Positions 11,195 to 20,960 of a stretch of DNA of 64,000 nucleotides are shown piece by piece. A program made the position numbers and the translations under genes. The notes beneath the pieces are model-generated. The model did no database searches. It saw only the letters and a program-made list of their open reading frames with translations, and was not told where the DNA came from. Location of the stretch: assembly GCF_000385135.1 (NCBI RefSeq), contig NZ_ARQM01000013.1:124001-188000 (forward strand), in the 5' to 3' direction. The stretch comes from Promicromonospora sukumoe 327MFSha3.1. GTDB lineage: Bacteria; Actinomycetota; Actinomycetes; Actinomycetales; Cellulomonadaceae. Within the stretch, counting starts at the first letter, position 1. Each line of letters opens with the position of its first letter.

Positions 11195-14100
11195 TCACTG
11201 GTCCGTGAACACGGGGTCCACCCAGTACCCGGTGCTCTGCCAGGTGAACTGGGGGTACCCGCCGCCGTAGAGGTAGGTGCCGGCGTTCGCCGGCGCCGTC
11301 AGCGGGCCCACGGTGCGCGACTGGGAGAAGTACCCCGACCCGGCCGCGTAGCCGCCGTTCGGGGCCAGGTACGACACGGTGAACGTCGTGCCCGCGGTCA
11401 CCGCCACCCGCTGCGGCAGCGTGACCGTCTGCCAGCCGTCGCTCCCGCCCGACGGCGCCTGGGCCGTCGCGAGCCTCGTACCGGAGGACGACCACACCGA
11501 CACCGCCTGCGTGCCCGTGTTCGCCGGCCCCCGGTAGAAGCGGACGGCGGTGATGAACCCGGCGCGGTTCGCGGAGAAGCGCGTGCCGAGCTCAACCGCC
11601 GCGCCGTCGTCGGCCGAGGCCTCCGGCGGGACGTCCGAGCCGAAGATCGTGCACGGGCACTGGCCGTCGGCCGCCTTGGTGGTGAACGACCACGAGCTCG
11701 CCGCGATCGTCTGCCCACCCGTGGTCCGGCCGGTGAACGACGCCGTGTAGGCCGTGCCCGGCTGGAGCGCGCTGCCGGGCGTCAGGGTCGCCGTCGTGCC
11801 GGAGACCGCGAGGCTGCCGGACACCGCCTGGTTGCCGGGTCCGGCCAGCGTCAGCGTCGTGCCCGAGGTGGCCAGCGGCTGCGACGTCGTGACCGAGACC
11901 TTGGTCCCCGTGGCCACGTCGACCGCGCCGCCGGACGGCGTCCGGGACACCACGGCCGGCGTCGTGGCGGCCGGCTCGAACTGTACGTCGACGCTGTAGG
12001 ACGTGGACGTCTGCGTCGTGGGACGCCCGGTGCCGTACGTGTAGACGCCCCCGTTCTGCGGCATGGTCAGGTCCCCGACCGTCCTCGCGGCGCCGAGCGC
12101 CCCGAGCGTCACCGGGTAGCGGCCCGACGGCGCGCGGTAGCCCACCGTGTACTCCTGGCCGGCGGTCACGTCGGCCGGCGTGGAGAACGTGACGTCCTGC
12201 CAGCCCTGCGCCACCGGTTCGGAGACGGTCGCCGTGGCGACCACCTGCCCGGACGGGCCCCACAGGGTGGCCACGAACGGGCCGGTCATCTGGGTCGACT
12301 TCCAGAACTGGAGCCCGAGCACCTTGCCCGACACCCGCGGCGAGAAGCGCGTGCCCAGGACGACGGCGGCGGTGTCGGCCGCGGCCGCGGTGCCCGGCAC
12401 CGTGGTCTCGTCGAACAGGCCGCACGGGCACACCGCGGACGGCGGCCGCAGGGTCCGGAAGCTCCACGTGCCACCGTCGGACAGCGTGGTGCCGTCGGCG
12501 GTCCGGGCGGTGGCCGCCACCCGGTAGGTGGCGAACCCGGCCAGCGCCGAGGACGGCGTGAAGGTGGCCGTGCGGGTGCTGGCGTCGTAGGCCACCGTGC
12601 CCGGGGCCGTCTGCCCGGCCTCGTCCGTCAGCGTGATGCCGACCGACGACGCCACGACGGCCTTCGAGAACGTGATGCGCACCGGGCTGTCCAGGCGCAC
12701 GCTCACCTCGCCCGGGACCGGGGTGCGCGCCGAGGCGACCAGCGGCGAGCTGTCGTTGACCGTGTACACCGGGTCCACCCAGTAGGCGGCGTTGTCCCAG
12801 TTCTGCGTCGGTACGGTGCCGGGCGACCCGTACAGGCCCGAGGGGTCGGCGGTGAACCCGCCCGGCACGCTGAGCGGCCCGGCCTCGCGCCCCAGGGTCT
12901 GGAAGGCCCACGGCGTGGAGGTGTAGCCACCGTTGGGCGCGGTGTAGGACACGACGTACGACTGCCCCGAGATCACGGGCACCGGGCTGGTGAACGACGC
13001 CTCCTGCCAGCCGGTCGCCGTCTCGCCCGTGAACCGGACGCTGGCGAGCTGCTGGCCGGACGCGCTCCACAGGTACCCGGTGTGGGTGCCGGTGTTCCCG
13101 GACGTCTTGTGGAACCGGACGCCGCTGACGTAGCCGTCGGAGGACGGGACGAACCGCATGCCCAGCTCGACCGCCGACGAGTCGTCGGCCGGCCCGTTCG
13201 GCGGCGTGGTGGTGCCGAACACGGTGCACGGGCACGTCACCGTGGAGCCCACGGTCGCGACCGCCCCGATGTTCGCGGAGTCGTCGATCGCGCGGGCGCG
13301 GAGCTGGACGGCCCCCGAGCCGAAGACCTGGCCGGTGTACTGCCAGCTCGCGCGGCCCTCGGCGGGGTGCCAGGTCTTGCCGCCGTCGAGCGACACCTCG
13401 ACGCCGGCCACGCGGCCCGCGGCGTCCGTGGCCGTGCCCTTGACCGTGACGCTCGCCCCGCCGCGGTAGGACTGCCCCGCGGCCGGGCTCGTGATCTGGG
13501 TGGTCGGCCCCGTGGTGTCCGTCGTCTTCGTCGCCGGGGTGATGCCGGACGCCAGGGTGTTCGGCTGCACGCCCATGTCGGCGAACAGGTTGACGGTCGC
13601 CTGGCGCATCCGGGAGTCCGCGGGGGCGCCGTCGCCGTCGTGCGTCTGGTCCAGGCCCCAGGCCCACTGCACGGTGCCGGCGGAGAACACCAGCGCACCA
13701 CTGCCCGCCCGGTACATCGTGATCGTGTGCTTGGTGACGCCGGGCGCCACCGTGTTGCCGAAGTCCTGGAGGTACTCGGGCACGTTGCCGACGGTGGTCG
13801 ACATCCGGATCAAGCCCGCGGGTCTGAACCCGTTGTCGAGATCCTCGTTCGACTCGTACCCGACGGTGTGCTGGGCCAGGGCCTGCGACGTCCCGGCGGG
13901 CAAGGAGCCGAGCGTCGTGCCGCGCCAGATCCGCAGCTTGCCGTCGTCGGACGTGACCGTGAGCGGCAGGTCCGAGTAGTTGGTCGTGTAGAGAGTGCCG
14001 ATGACGCCGTTCTCGGGACGTCCCGCGCCGGCCGCCGAGCTCGCGTACCGGGGGTCGCGCCAGGTGCCGGTCCACTCGCTGGAGGGGTCGATCTTGTCCC

Positions 14101-15145
14101 GGTTCCAGGTCTCCTTGTACGACACCAGCGTGCGGTGGTCGGACGGCTGCCCGGCCACGGACGGCTCCCAGCGCGTGCGCCAGTACATGTCGTTGCCCGC
14201 GAAGAACCCGAGGTGCACCCCCGCGTCGCGGGCGCGCTCGACGGCGGCGCGCTGCGGTCCGGACCAGTACTCGTCGTGCCCCACGGACAGGAACGCCTTG
14301 TGGTCCAGCAGCCGGCCGCCGTCGCGGTCGGTGTCCACCCCGGCGATGTAGGTGACGTCGTAGCCGTTCTGCTCCAGGAACCGGACCATCGCGTACTCGG
14401 CGCTGAAGTAGAAGTCGCGGCCCTTCTCAAGCCCGCGGGTGGCGAAGGGCCGGTTGTAGCTGAGCTTGTAGGCGCGGCCGTTGGCGCCGCCCGTGTAGAA
14501 GCTCGACCCGCCGTACGTGTTGTAGGCCTGCCACGTGGTGTCCGACGTCTGGAAGACGATGTCGGACGTGGACCCGTCGTCGCGCACGACGAACGTGATG
14601 TGGCTCTGCCCGCCGGTGTCCGTCCGGGTCAGCAGGGCGATGTACACCCCGGACACGGCGGTGGACGGTACGTCCCAGCCCGCCGAGACGCCCCAGCTCC
14701 CGCAGTCGACCAGCTCGGTCGTCTCGTCCCAGGCGCACTCCGGCTGCCGCTGCGGCAGCGTGGCGCTCGGGGAGATCGACGCGATCTTGCGGGCGCCGAG
14801 GCCCTGGTACCAGCCGGTGCGGTAGATGTCGATCGTGTACGCCCGGGCGTCGGTGTCGATCTTGAAAGAGACCCGGCTGCCCGTGTCGACGCTCATCTCG
14901 GTCGCGAAGCCCTGGATGCTGGCGTCGCCCGACCTGTCGATGTCCCAGACCTCGGGAGATGTGCCGGGCTTCGAGTTCTCGCAGACGACCGGCTTGCTAC
15001 CGGGTGCGCACGGGTCGGCCGCGTTCGCCGCGGGGACCGACGCCAGCAGCGCTGACGAGCCCGCGAGGACGGCGACGACGAAGGCCGCCAGGGAACGGCG
15101 GGCCCGGCGGGTCCGGTGTGACGAAATTGCGAAGGTGCTGCCCAC
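11195..15145 (-). CDS. Secreted multidomain protein: N,N-dimethylformamidase-like domain plus repeated DUF4082 and Ig-like domains
   Basis: 1316 residues. A signal peptide ends about ANAADP (residue 43). Residues about 60-545 resemble the large-subunit C-terminal domain of N,N-dimethylformamidase: IDIYRTGWYQGLGAR, NTYGGSSFY, SVGHDEYWSGPQR, FFAGNDMYWRTRWE, and VQWAWGLDQTHD. An Ig-like/Big segment follows (GPTTQITSPAAGQSYRGG). Three DUF4082 modules each begin with a CPC-type motif (CPCTVFG, CPCGLFD, CPCTIFG) and contain VELGxRF and VSYxAPNGGY. Two Ig-like domains starting VARTPxxGxVxV-type and SRTPSGGAVDV separate them. Related proteins occur in Actinobacteria without proven substrates. The repeats suggest carbohydrate or cell-surface contact. 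The amidase activity is an inference. Confidence 0.85.
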   Translation of the reverse strand: MGSTFAISSHRTRRARRSLAAFVVAVLAGSSALLASVPAANAADPCAPGSKPVVCENSKPGTSPEVWDIDRSGDASIQGFATEMSVDTGSRVSFKIDTDARAYTIDIYRTGWYQGLGARKIASISPSATLPQRQPECAWDETTELVDCGSWGVSAGWDVPSTAVSGVYIALLTRTDTGGQSHITFVVRDDGSTSDIVFQTSDTTWQAYNTYGGSSFYTGGANGRAYKLSYNRPFATRGLEKGRDFYFSAEYAMVRFLEQNGYDVTYIAGVDTDRDGGRLLDHKAFLSVGHDEYWSGPQRAAVERARDAGVHLGFFAGNDMYWRTRWEPSVAGQPSDHRTLVSYKETWNRDKIDPSSEWTGTWRDPRYASSAAGAGRPENGVIGTLYTTNYSDLPLTVTSDDGKLRIWRGTTLGSLPAGTSQALAQHTVGYESNEDLDNGFRPAGLIRMSTTVGNVPEYLQDFGNTVAPGVTKHTITMYRAGSGALVFSAGTVQWAWGLDQTHDGDGAPADSRMRQATVNLFADMGVQPNTLASGITPATKTTDTTGPTTQITSPAAGQSYRGGASVTVKGTATDAAGRVAGVEVSLDGGKTWHPAEGRASWQYTGQVFGSGAVQLRARAIDDSANIGAVATVGSTVTCPCTVFGTTTPPNGPADDSSAVELGMRFVPSSDGYVSGVRFHKTSGNTGTHTGYLWSASGQQLASVRFTGETATGWQEASFTSPVPVISGQSYVVSYTAPNGGYTSTPWAFQTLGREAGPLSVPGGFTADPSGLYGSPGTVPTQNWDNAAYWVDPVYTVNDSSPLVASARTPVPGEVSVRLDSPVRITFSKAVVASSVGITLTDEAGQTAPGTVAYDASTRTATFTPSSALAGFATYRVAATARTADGTTLSDGGTWSFRTLRPPSAVCPCGLFDETTVPGTAAAADTAAVVLGTRFSPRVSGKVLGLQFWKSTQMTGPFVATLWGPSGQVVATATVSEPVAQGWQDVTFSTPADVTAGQEYTVGYRAPSGRYPVTLGALGAARTVGDLTMPQNGGVYTYGTGRPTTQTSTSYSVDVQFEPAATTPAVVSRTPSGGAVDVATGTKVSVTTSQPLATSGTTLTLAGPGNQAVSGSLAVSGTTATLTPGSALQPGTAYTASFTGRTTGGQTIAASSWSFTTKAADGQCPCTIFGSDVPPEASADDGAAVELGTRFSANRAGFITAVRFYRGPANTGTQAVSVWSSSGTRLATAQAPSGGSDGWQTVTLPQRVAVTAGTTFTVSYLAPNGGYAAGSGYFSQSRTVGPLTAPANAGTYLYGGGYPQFTWQSTGYWVDPVFTDQ

Positions 15146-15246
15146 ATCGCAACCCTAGGAGCGGCAATGCCCAGGATGTCGCGCCAGAACGGCTAGATCA
15201 CCCCCGGTTCACCCGGCTGCACAGGGCTCCGTCAGACGCCCCTGAA

Positions 15247-15292
15247 CGTGTCAGACCCCCAGGTCACCCGGGGGTCCTGGAGGTCTGACACG
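15247..15292. terminator. Stem-loop of the GTGTCAGA family, downstream of pth
   Basis: Outer arms CGTGTCAGACC (15247-15257) and GGTCTGACACG (15282-15292) are perfect; an imperfect inner stem contains AGGTCAC. It lies 25 nt beyond the pth stop. It shares its outer sequence with the elements at 38628, 47255 and 54773. Confidence 0.6.
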
Positions 15293-15317
15293 TCGGGCCG
15301 GACAGCGTCCGGCCGGC

Positions 15318-15923
15318 TCAGGCCTTGGCGACGTGGAACTTGCCCTGGGCCGCCAGCAGACCCTGCGTGAGCAGCATCTCGACGGCGTCGGCGGCGTCGT
15401 CGACCAGGATCGGCAGGTCCTTCTTCTCGGTCCCGCTGAAGTCGCGCAGCACGTAGTCCGCGGTGTCCATGCGGCCGGGCGGGCGGCCGACGCCGACGCG
15501 CACCCGGTGGTAGTCCTTGGTGCCGAGCGCCTTGGTGGTGTCGCGCAGCCCGTTGTGGCCGCCCTCGCCTCCGCCGACCTTGAGCTTGATGGTGTCGAAG
15601 GGGATGTCCACCTCGTCGTGCACCATGACCACCTGGTCGGCGGGCACGTCGTAGTACTTGGCGAGCGCGCTGACGGGGCCGCCGGAGGTGTTCATGTACG
15701 TGGTCGGCTTGGCCAGGACCACTCGGGGACCGGGGGCCCCGCCGGGCAGCACCCCGAGCCGGGCCTCCGCGACGACGGCCTGGGCCCGCGCGTGCTTCGA
15801 GAAGCGCGCGCCGGCCCGCTCGGCCAGCAGGTCCAGCACCATCTGCCCCACGTTGTGCCGGTTGCCGGCGTACTTGGGACCGGGGTTGCCGAGCCCGACG
15901 ACGAGCCAGGGCCGGTCGCTCAT
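15318..15923 (-). CDS. pth: Peptidyl-tRNA hydrolase
   Basis: 201 residues. It releases peptides from prematurely dissociated peptidyl-tRNA. Family motifs: [20 protein letters not shown] (residues about 10-28, with the catalytic His in NRHNVG), [29 protein letters not shown], and [14 protein letters not shown] 15923 has GGAAGG about 8 nt upstream. It lies downstream of rplY, as in most Actinobacteria, but 187 nt separate them and include an inverted repeat. Confidence 0.97.
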   Translation of the reverse strand: MSDRPWLVVGLGNPGPKYAGNRHNVGQMVLDLLAERAGARFSKHARAQAVVAEARLGVLPGGAPGPRVVLAKPTTYMNTSGGPVSALAKYYDVPADQVVMVHDEVDIPFDTIKLKVGGGEGGHNGLRDTTKALGTKDYHRVRVGVGRPPGRMDTADYVLRDFSGTEKKDLPILVDDAADAVEMLLTQGLLAAQGKFHVAKA

Positions 15924-15996
15924 GTCACGTTCCTTCCACGACAGCGGTCACGGTGGTCACGACGGCAGAGCCGCCCGCCCCGCGGCGGATACAGGT

Positions 15997-16066
15997 CGGG
16001 CCGAGGTGGAACCCGCGCCGCGCACGATCCTCTCGTGCGCGCGCCAGGAAGTTCCACCTCGGCCCG
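15997..16066. repeat. Long imperfect stem-loop between rplY and pth
   Basis: Outer 16-bp arms (15997-16012 and 16051-16066, CGGGCCGAGGTGGAAC) are perfect. An inner stem GCGCACGA/TCGTGCGC (16020-16040) has a 5-nt loop. It lies in the 187-nt rplY-pth gap and could terminate or attenuate transcription from rplY. Confidence 0.65.
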
Positions 16067-16110
16067 GTACGTCCGGCTCAGGCCGGGACGTTCTGGGACG
16101 CCGGAGGGGC

Positions 16111-16722
16111 TCAGCCCTCCGCGGGCGCCTCGGCGGCCGAACCGGCGGACTCCGCCGACTCCTCGGCCTCGTCCGGGCTGGCCTCGCCGCGCGGCTCGGT
16201 GATCAGCACGACGACGTGCTCCGGGTCGGTGAGCAGCGTGGCGCCGGCCGGGAGGGTGACCTCGCTCGCGTGGACCTGCGCGCCGTTCTCGAGGCCCTCG
16301 ATGGAGACCTCGACCGACTCGGGCAGGTGCGTAGCCTCGGCCTCGACCGACAGGGTCTGCGCCTCGACCAGGTGGATGGTGCCCGGGGCCGACTCGCCCA
16401 CGATGTTCACGGTGACGTCGACCGTGATCTTCTCGCCGGCACGCACGACCTGCAGGTCGATGTGCTCGATGATGTTGCGGACCGGGTCGCGCTGGATGTC
16501 CTTGGCGACGGCCAGCTGGCCCTTGCCGTCGAGCTCGATCGAGAGCAGCACGTTGGTCTGGCGCAGCGCCAGCATCGACTCGTGGCCCGGCAGGGTCACG
16601 TGCACCGGGTCGGTGCCGTGCCCGTACAGGACAGCGGGGATCTTGTTGTCGCGGCGGATGCGGCGGGCCGCACCCTTGCCGAACTCGGTGCGGGGCTCAG
16701 CGGCGAGCTTGATCTCGGCCAT
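16111..16722 (-). CDS. rplY: 50S ribosomal protein L25 (CTC type)
   Basis: 203 residues, the long TL5/CTC form with an N-terminal L25 domain (about 1-95; AEPRTEFGKGAARRIRRDNKIPAVLYGHG binds 5S rRNA) and a C-terminal beta domain. The Glu/Ala/Ser-rich tail (about 180-203) is typical of actinobacterial versions. ATG 16722 follows CCAGGAG 9 nt upstream. The order glmU-prs-rplY-pth is conserved, here with a glycosyltransferase gene inserted between prs and rplY. Confidence 0.96.
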   Translation of the reverse strand: MAEIKLAAEPRTEFGKGAARRIRRDNKIPAVLYGHGTDPVHVTLPGHESMLALRQTNVLLSIELDGKGQLAVAKDIQRDPVRNIIEHIDLQVVRAGEKITVDVTVNIVGESAPGTIHLVEAQTLSVEAEATHLPESVEVSIEGLENGAQVHASEVTLPAGATLLTDPEHVVVLITEPRGEASPDEAEESAESAGSAAEAPAEG

Positions 16723-16943
16723 GGGAATTCACTCCTGGAAGATATGTGTGCAACTCGAAGATGGCGGCTGCGTCGGCGCGGGACACGTGACGGGCGCGGA
16801 GCGGGCACGCGGGGCGAGGTGCTGGAGGGGTACTCCGCCCGGGGCCGCCGACGGCCGCCCAGTCGATCACGGACGCCGGCCGAAGTGCTTGCGGGATCAG
16901 GTCCCGCCGCGGCCGTCAGGCGTCCCTCGCCGAGGCAACCTGA

Positions 16944-18149
16944 CTACTGTACCCGCTCGTCCGCCCGGTCCGCACCGAGGGGCGGTGTGACCCCGATCGC
17001 CGGCTGGGTGCGCCGGGGCTTGTAGACCACCTGGACGTGGAACACGAAGCGCAGCAGGAACGCGACGACCAGCGTCACGGCCTGCACCAGCACGGGCCAC
17101 ATGCCCGTGTGCTCGACCAGCCACCACAGCACGGGCAGGCGGATCGCCGCCTCGGTGCCGTTGAACGCGAAGGAGTGCGCGAACCGCGTCCAGACGCCGC
17201 GTCCCTCGTTGCGCAGGTCGCGGAACACGAACCGCTCCTGCAGCAGGAAGTTGATCAGGATCGTCACGACGGCGGAGATCACGGCGGCCTGCACGTAGTG
17301 CACGCTCAGCGCGGTGAGCAGCCACAGGATGAGCACGTTGAGCACGGCGCCGAAGCCGCCGATGATCGCGAACCGCGACATCCGCCCGAACCGCAGGGCG
17401 GCGAGCTGCTCCAGGTAGCGCAGGCCCGTCTTGAAGGTCGCCTTGGAGTGCCCGGCGTACCGCTCGCCGAACACGAACGGCTCCTCCCCCACGGCCAGGG
17501 TGTTGCGCGCCAGCAGCTCCAGCAGGATCTTGAAGCCGCGCGGGTGCAGGGCGTCGAGGTCCAGGGCCTCCACCCGGGCGGCGAAGAAGCCGGTGAGCGG
17601 GTCGGTCACGTTGCGCAGCCGCACGGGGAACATGGACCGCGCCAGCAGGGCCGACGCGATCGAGACGCCGTGCCGCCACCAGCCGTCCAGGCCGCCGGCG
17701 TCGCCGTCGCCCGTGTAGCGGGAGGCGACCACGAGGTCGAGCCCCGACTCGCGGCCGCGCGTGACGAGCGCGGGCACCAGCTCCGGCGGGTGCTGCAGGT
17801 CGCCGTCCATCACGACCGCCCACTCGGTGGTCACGGTGCGCAGGCCAGCCACCACGGCGCCGCTCAGGCCGCCCTCCGGCTTCTCCCGGTGCAGCAGGCG
17901 CACCGGGACGGGCGCGGTGGCCGCGACCTCGCGGATCCGGTCGGGGGTGTCGTCCGTCGAGTCGTCGACGAAGAGGATCTCCGCCAGGGCGGGCGCCCCC
18001 ACGGGGGCGGGCCCGCCCTCGGGTCCCTGCACGACGCCGGAGGCGCGACCGCCGTCGGGCAGCACTCCGAAAGCGGCACAGAGCCGCTCGGTGAGCGCCC
18101 GGACGTTCGGTCCCTCGTTGAACGTCGGGACCACGACGGTGACGGTCAC
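16944..18149 (-). CDS. GT2 glycosyltransferase fused to a GtrA-like membrane domain
   Basis: 401 residues. Residues about 1-245 are a polyprenyl-phosphate mannosyl/glucosyltransferase-type GT2 domain: VVVPTFNEGPNV, LFVDDSTDDTPDRI, and VVMDGDLQHPPE (the metal-binding acidic motif). Residues about 255-385 are a four-helix GtrA domain (FAIIGGFGAVLNVLILWLL, ISAVVTILINFLLQERFVF). Such fusions make or flip a polyprenyl-phosphate sugar donor. A protein mannosyltransferase encoded at 47306-49078 could use polyprenyl-phosphate mannose. GTG 18149 is preceded by GGGGGAGGG. It sits in the prs-rplY interval where M. tuberculosis has lpqT. Confidence 0.87.
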   Translation of the reverse strand: MTVTVVVPTFNEGPNVRALTERLCAAFGVLPDGGRASGVVQGPEGGPAPVGAPALAEILFVDDSTDDTPDRIREVAATAPVPVRLLHREKPEGGLSGAVVAGLRTVTTEWAVVMDGDLQHPPELVPALVTRGRESGLDLVVASRYTGDGDAGGLDGWWRHGVSIASALLARSMFPVRLRNVTDPLTGFFAARVEALDLDALHPRGFKILLELLARNTLAVGEEPFVFGERYAGHSKATFKTGLRYLEQLAALRFGRMSRFAIIGGFGAVLNVLILWLLTALSVHYVQAAVISAVVTILINFLLQERFVFRDLRNEGRGVWTRFAHSFAFNGTEAAIRLPVLWWLVEHTGMWPVLVQAVTLVVAFLLRFVFHVQVVYKPRRTQPAIGVTPPLGADRADERVQ

Positions 18150-18227
18150 TGACCCTCCCCCATAGATGTCAAGACACGGTCTCCCGTTGACCGCGCCCGA
18201 GTCAAGTGCCCCGCCCCGCGCTCCGGA

Positions 18228-19211
18228 TCAGGAGTTGCCGTCGAACAGCGAGGTCACGGACCCGTCGGAGTGGACCTCGTTGATCGCCGAGGCCAGCAGC
18301 GGCGCGATGGAGAGCACCTTGAGCGTGTCGAACCGGCGGTCCTCCTCGATCGGCAGGGTGTCGGTGACGACCACCTCGCGCGCGCCGCACTCCGTGAGCC
18401 GCTGCTTGGCCGGACCGGACAGTACACCGTGCGTGGCCGCGACGGTGACCGACTTGGCGCCGGCGGCCATGATGACCTTGACGGCCTCGGCGATGGTGCC
18501 GCCGGTGTCGATCAGGTCGTCCACCAGCACGCAGTCCTTGCCCTGGACGTCGCCGACGACGCGGTTGGCCACGGACTGGTTGGGCCGCGTGACGTCGCGC
18601 GTCTTGTGCACGAACGCCAGCGGGCCGCCGCCCAGCTTGGACGCCCAGATCTCGGCGACGCGGATGCGGCCGGCGTCGGGCGACACGACGGTGACGTTCT
18701 CGACGTCGACGCGGGTGCGCACGTAGTCGACGAGGATCGGCATGGCCCACAGGTGGTCCACGGGCCCGTCGAAGAAGCCCTGGATCTGGGCGGTGTGCAG
18801 GTCCACGCTCATCAGGCGGTCCGCGCCCGCCGTCTTGAACAGGTCCGCGATGAGGCGGGCCGAGATCGGCTCGCGGCCGCGGCTCTTCTTGTCCTGGCGG
18901 GCGTAGCCGAAGAACGGCGCCACCACGGTGACGGAGTGCGCCGAGGCGCGCTTGGCGGCGTCGACCATGAGCAGCTGCTCCATGATCCACTGGTTGACCG
19001 GCATCGTGTGCGACTGCAGGAGGAACAGGTCCATGCCGCGCACGGACTCGCTGAAGCGGACGTAGGTCTCGCTGTTCGCGAAGTCGTACGCGGACACGCC
19101 CAGCAGGTCGATGCCCAGCTCCTTGGCGACGTTCTTCGCCAGTTCGGGGTGTGCTCGGCCCGCGGCCAGGACGAGCGGGTGGCGGTTGGGTCCGGGAGTG
19201 GAGTTGGACAT
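18228..19211 (-). CDS. prs: Ribose-phosphate pyrophosphokinase
   Basis: 327 residues, the normal length. It makes PRPP from ribose 5-phosphate and ATP. Motifs: FVRFSESVRG-like substrate loop, APFFGYARQDKKSRGREPISA, VDLHTAQIQGFFDGPVDHLWA (ATP/metal), and the PRPP loop CVLVDDLIDTGGT. ATG 19211 overlaps the glmU stop (TGATG), and GGAAGGAAAG lies upstream inside the glmU 3' end, so the two are translationally coupled. Confidence 0.98.
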   Translation of the reverse strand: MSNSTPGPNRHPLVLAAGRAHPELAKNVAKELGIDLLGVSAYDFANSETYVRFSESVRGMDLFLLQSHTMPVNQWIMEQLLMVDAAKRASAHSVTVVAPFFGYARQDKKSRGREPISARLIADLFKTAGADRLMSVDLHTAQIQGFFDGPVDHLWAMPILVDYVRTRVDVENVTVVSPDAGRIRVAEIWASKLGGGPLAFVHKTRDVTRPNQSVANRVVGDVQGKDCVLVDDLIDTGGTIAEAVKVIMAAGAKSVTVAATHGVLSGPAKQRLTECGAREVVVTDTLPIEEDRRFDTLKVLSIAPLLASAINEVHSDGSVTSLFDGNS

Positions 19212-20851
19212 CAGTGGGACTTTCCTTCCTTGTCGGCCCCAGGTGCGGGGGCCTGGTCGGCCGGTTCGGCCTGGGTGGCCGCGGCCTGCGGGGCCGTGGG
19301 GGCCCCGACTGCGTTCTGCTGGGCGAGCTGGCGCTGCGCCTGGTCGCCCAGACCGGACTCGGCGCCGCGGGCGCCGGCGGCGGCGTCGGCCGCGGCCGTG
19401 CCGGGACGGCGGCGGCCGACCCAGCCCTCGATGTTGCGCTGCTGCCCGGCGGTGACGCCGAGCGCGCCCGCGGGCACGTCCCGGCGGATCACGGAGCCGG
19501 CGGCGGTGTACGCGCCGTCGCCCACCGTCACGGGGGCCACGAACATGTTGTCCGCACCCGTGCGCGCGTGGGAGCCGATCACCGTGCGGTGCTTGTGCAC
19601 GCCGTCGTAGTTGACGGTCACCGACGCGGCGCCGATGTTGGTGTGCTCGCCGATCGAGGCGTCGCCGACGTAGGAGAGGTGCGGCACCTTGCTGCCCTCG
19701 CCGATCTCGGCGTTCTTGGTCTCGACGAACGTGCCGATCTTGCCCTTGCGGCCCAGGCTCGTGCCGGGGCGCAGGTAGGCGAACGGGCCCACGGTCGCGC
19801 TCTCCCCGATGACGGCGAGCGAGCCGTGCGTGCGGACCACGGTGGCGCCCGCCCCGACCTCGACGTCGGTCAGCGTGGTGTCCGGGCCGATCGTGGCGCC
19901 CGTGGCCACCACGGTGGCGCCCTGGAGCTGCGTGTTGGGCAGGAGCGTGACGTCCGGGGCGAGCTCGACGTCGACGTCGATCCACGTGGTCGCCGGGTCC
20001 TGCACGGTCACGCCCGCGCGCTGCCACTCCTCGACGATGCGGCGGTTCATCTCGCGCGCCAGGACGGACAGGGCGACGCGGTCGTTGACGCCCTCGACCA
20101 GCATCGGGTCGTCGGCGAGCAGGGCCCGCACGTGCAGGCCCTGCGAGCGGGCGAACGCGACGACGTCGGTCAGGTAGACCTCGCCCTGCGCGTTCTTGCT
20201 GTCGAGGCCGGTCAGGCCACGGCGCAGCGTGTCGGCGTCGAACACGTAGACCGACGAGTTGATCTCCCGGATGGCGAGCTGGTCCGCGCTCGCGTCCTTG
20301 TGCTCGACGATCTCGAGCACGTCGCCGGTGTCCTTCTCGCGGACGATGCGGCCGTAGCCCGTCGCGTCCTCCACCTCGGTGGTCAGGACCGTGACGGCGT
20401 TGCCGTCCGCGTGGTGCGCCGCCAGCAGCTGGCCGAGCGTGGCGCCGTCGAGCAGCGGTACGTCGCCCGCGACCACGACCACCGAGCCCTCGATGCCCTC
20501 GCCCACGACCTCGCCGTCGGCGAGGCCCGCGGCGGCCGCGGCGGCCTGTGCCTTGGAGTCGAGCGCCGCCAGGGCGCACTGCACGGCGCGGCCCGTGCCG
20601 GGGATCTCGTCCTGGTCCACGAGGATCGCCTCGGGATCGAGCTGCCCGACCGCCTCGGCGACCAGGTCGCGCTCGTGCCGGACCACCACCGCGACCCGAC
20701 CGGGCTGGAGCTCCCGGGCGGCGGTCAGCGCGTGCCCCACCATCGGCTTGCCGCCGAGCGGGTGCAGGATCTTCGGCAACGCTGACTTCATGCGGGTGCC
20801 CTGGCCGGCGGCGAGGACGATCACTGCTGCCGGCTGAGGTGTCTCGGTCAC
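19211..20851 (-). CDS. glmU: Bifunctional GlmU: GlcN-1-P acetyltransferase / GlcNAc-1-P uridyltransferase
   Basis: 546 residues. It makes UDP-GlcNAc for peptidoglycan. The uridyltransferase domain (1-about 240) begins VIVLAAGQGTRMKSALPKILHPLGGKPM. The left-handed beta-helix acetyltransferase domain (about 260-470) has hexapeptide repeats and SYVGDASIGEHTNIGA. The last about 75 residues are a disordered Ala/Gln/Pro-rich tail, a lineage-specific extension. GTG 20851 is the chosen start, with GGAG close upstream. The tRNA-Gln gene lies 34 nt upstream on the same strand. Confidence 0.97.
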   Translation of the reverse strand: MTETPQPAAVIVLAAGQGTRMKSALPKILHPLGGKPMVGHALTAARELQPGRVAVVVRHERDLVAEAVGQLDPEAILVDQDEIPGTGRAVQCALAALDSKAQAAAAAAGLADGEVVGEGIEGSVVVVAGDVPLLDGATLGQLLAAHHADGNAVTVLTTEVEDATGYGRIVREKDTGDVLEIVEHKDASADQLAIREINSSVYVFDADTLRRGLTGLDSKNAQGEVYLTDVVAFARSQGLHVRALLADDPMLVEGVNDRVALSVLAREMNRRIVEEWQRAGVTVQDPATTWIDVDVELAPDVTLLPNTQLQGATVVATGATIGPDTTLTDVEVGAGATVVRTHGSLAVIGESATVGPFAYLRPGTSLGRKGKIGTFVETKNAEIGEGSKVPHLSYVGDASIGEHTNIGAASVTVNYDGVHKHRTVIGSHARTGADNMFVAPVTVGDGAYTAAGSVIRRDVPAGALGVTAGQQRNIEGWVGRRRPGTAAADAAAGARGAESGLGDQAQRQLAQQNAVGAPTAPQAAATQAEPADQAPAPGADKEGKSH

Positions 20852-20885
20852 GAGTGCTCCGATCGGTGGGTTCGTCAGATCCGGA

Positions 20886-20960
20886 TGGCTCCGCCCCCAG
20901 GATTCGAACCTGGACTAAAGGCACCAAAAACCTCTGTGCTGCCGATTACACCAAGGCGGA
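20886..20960 (-). tRNA. tRNA-Gln (UUG)
   Basis: Reading the minus strand: acceptor stem TCCGCCT/GGGCGGA, D-arm TGTAATCGGCAGCA, anticodon loop TTTTGGT with anticodon TTG, T-arm GTTCGAATC, and encoded CCA. The length is 75 nt with CCA. The anticodon stem contains G-U pairs but is otherwise sound. Confidence 0.95.
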
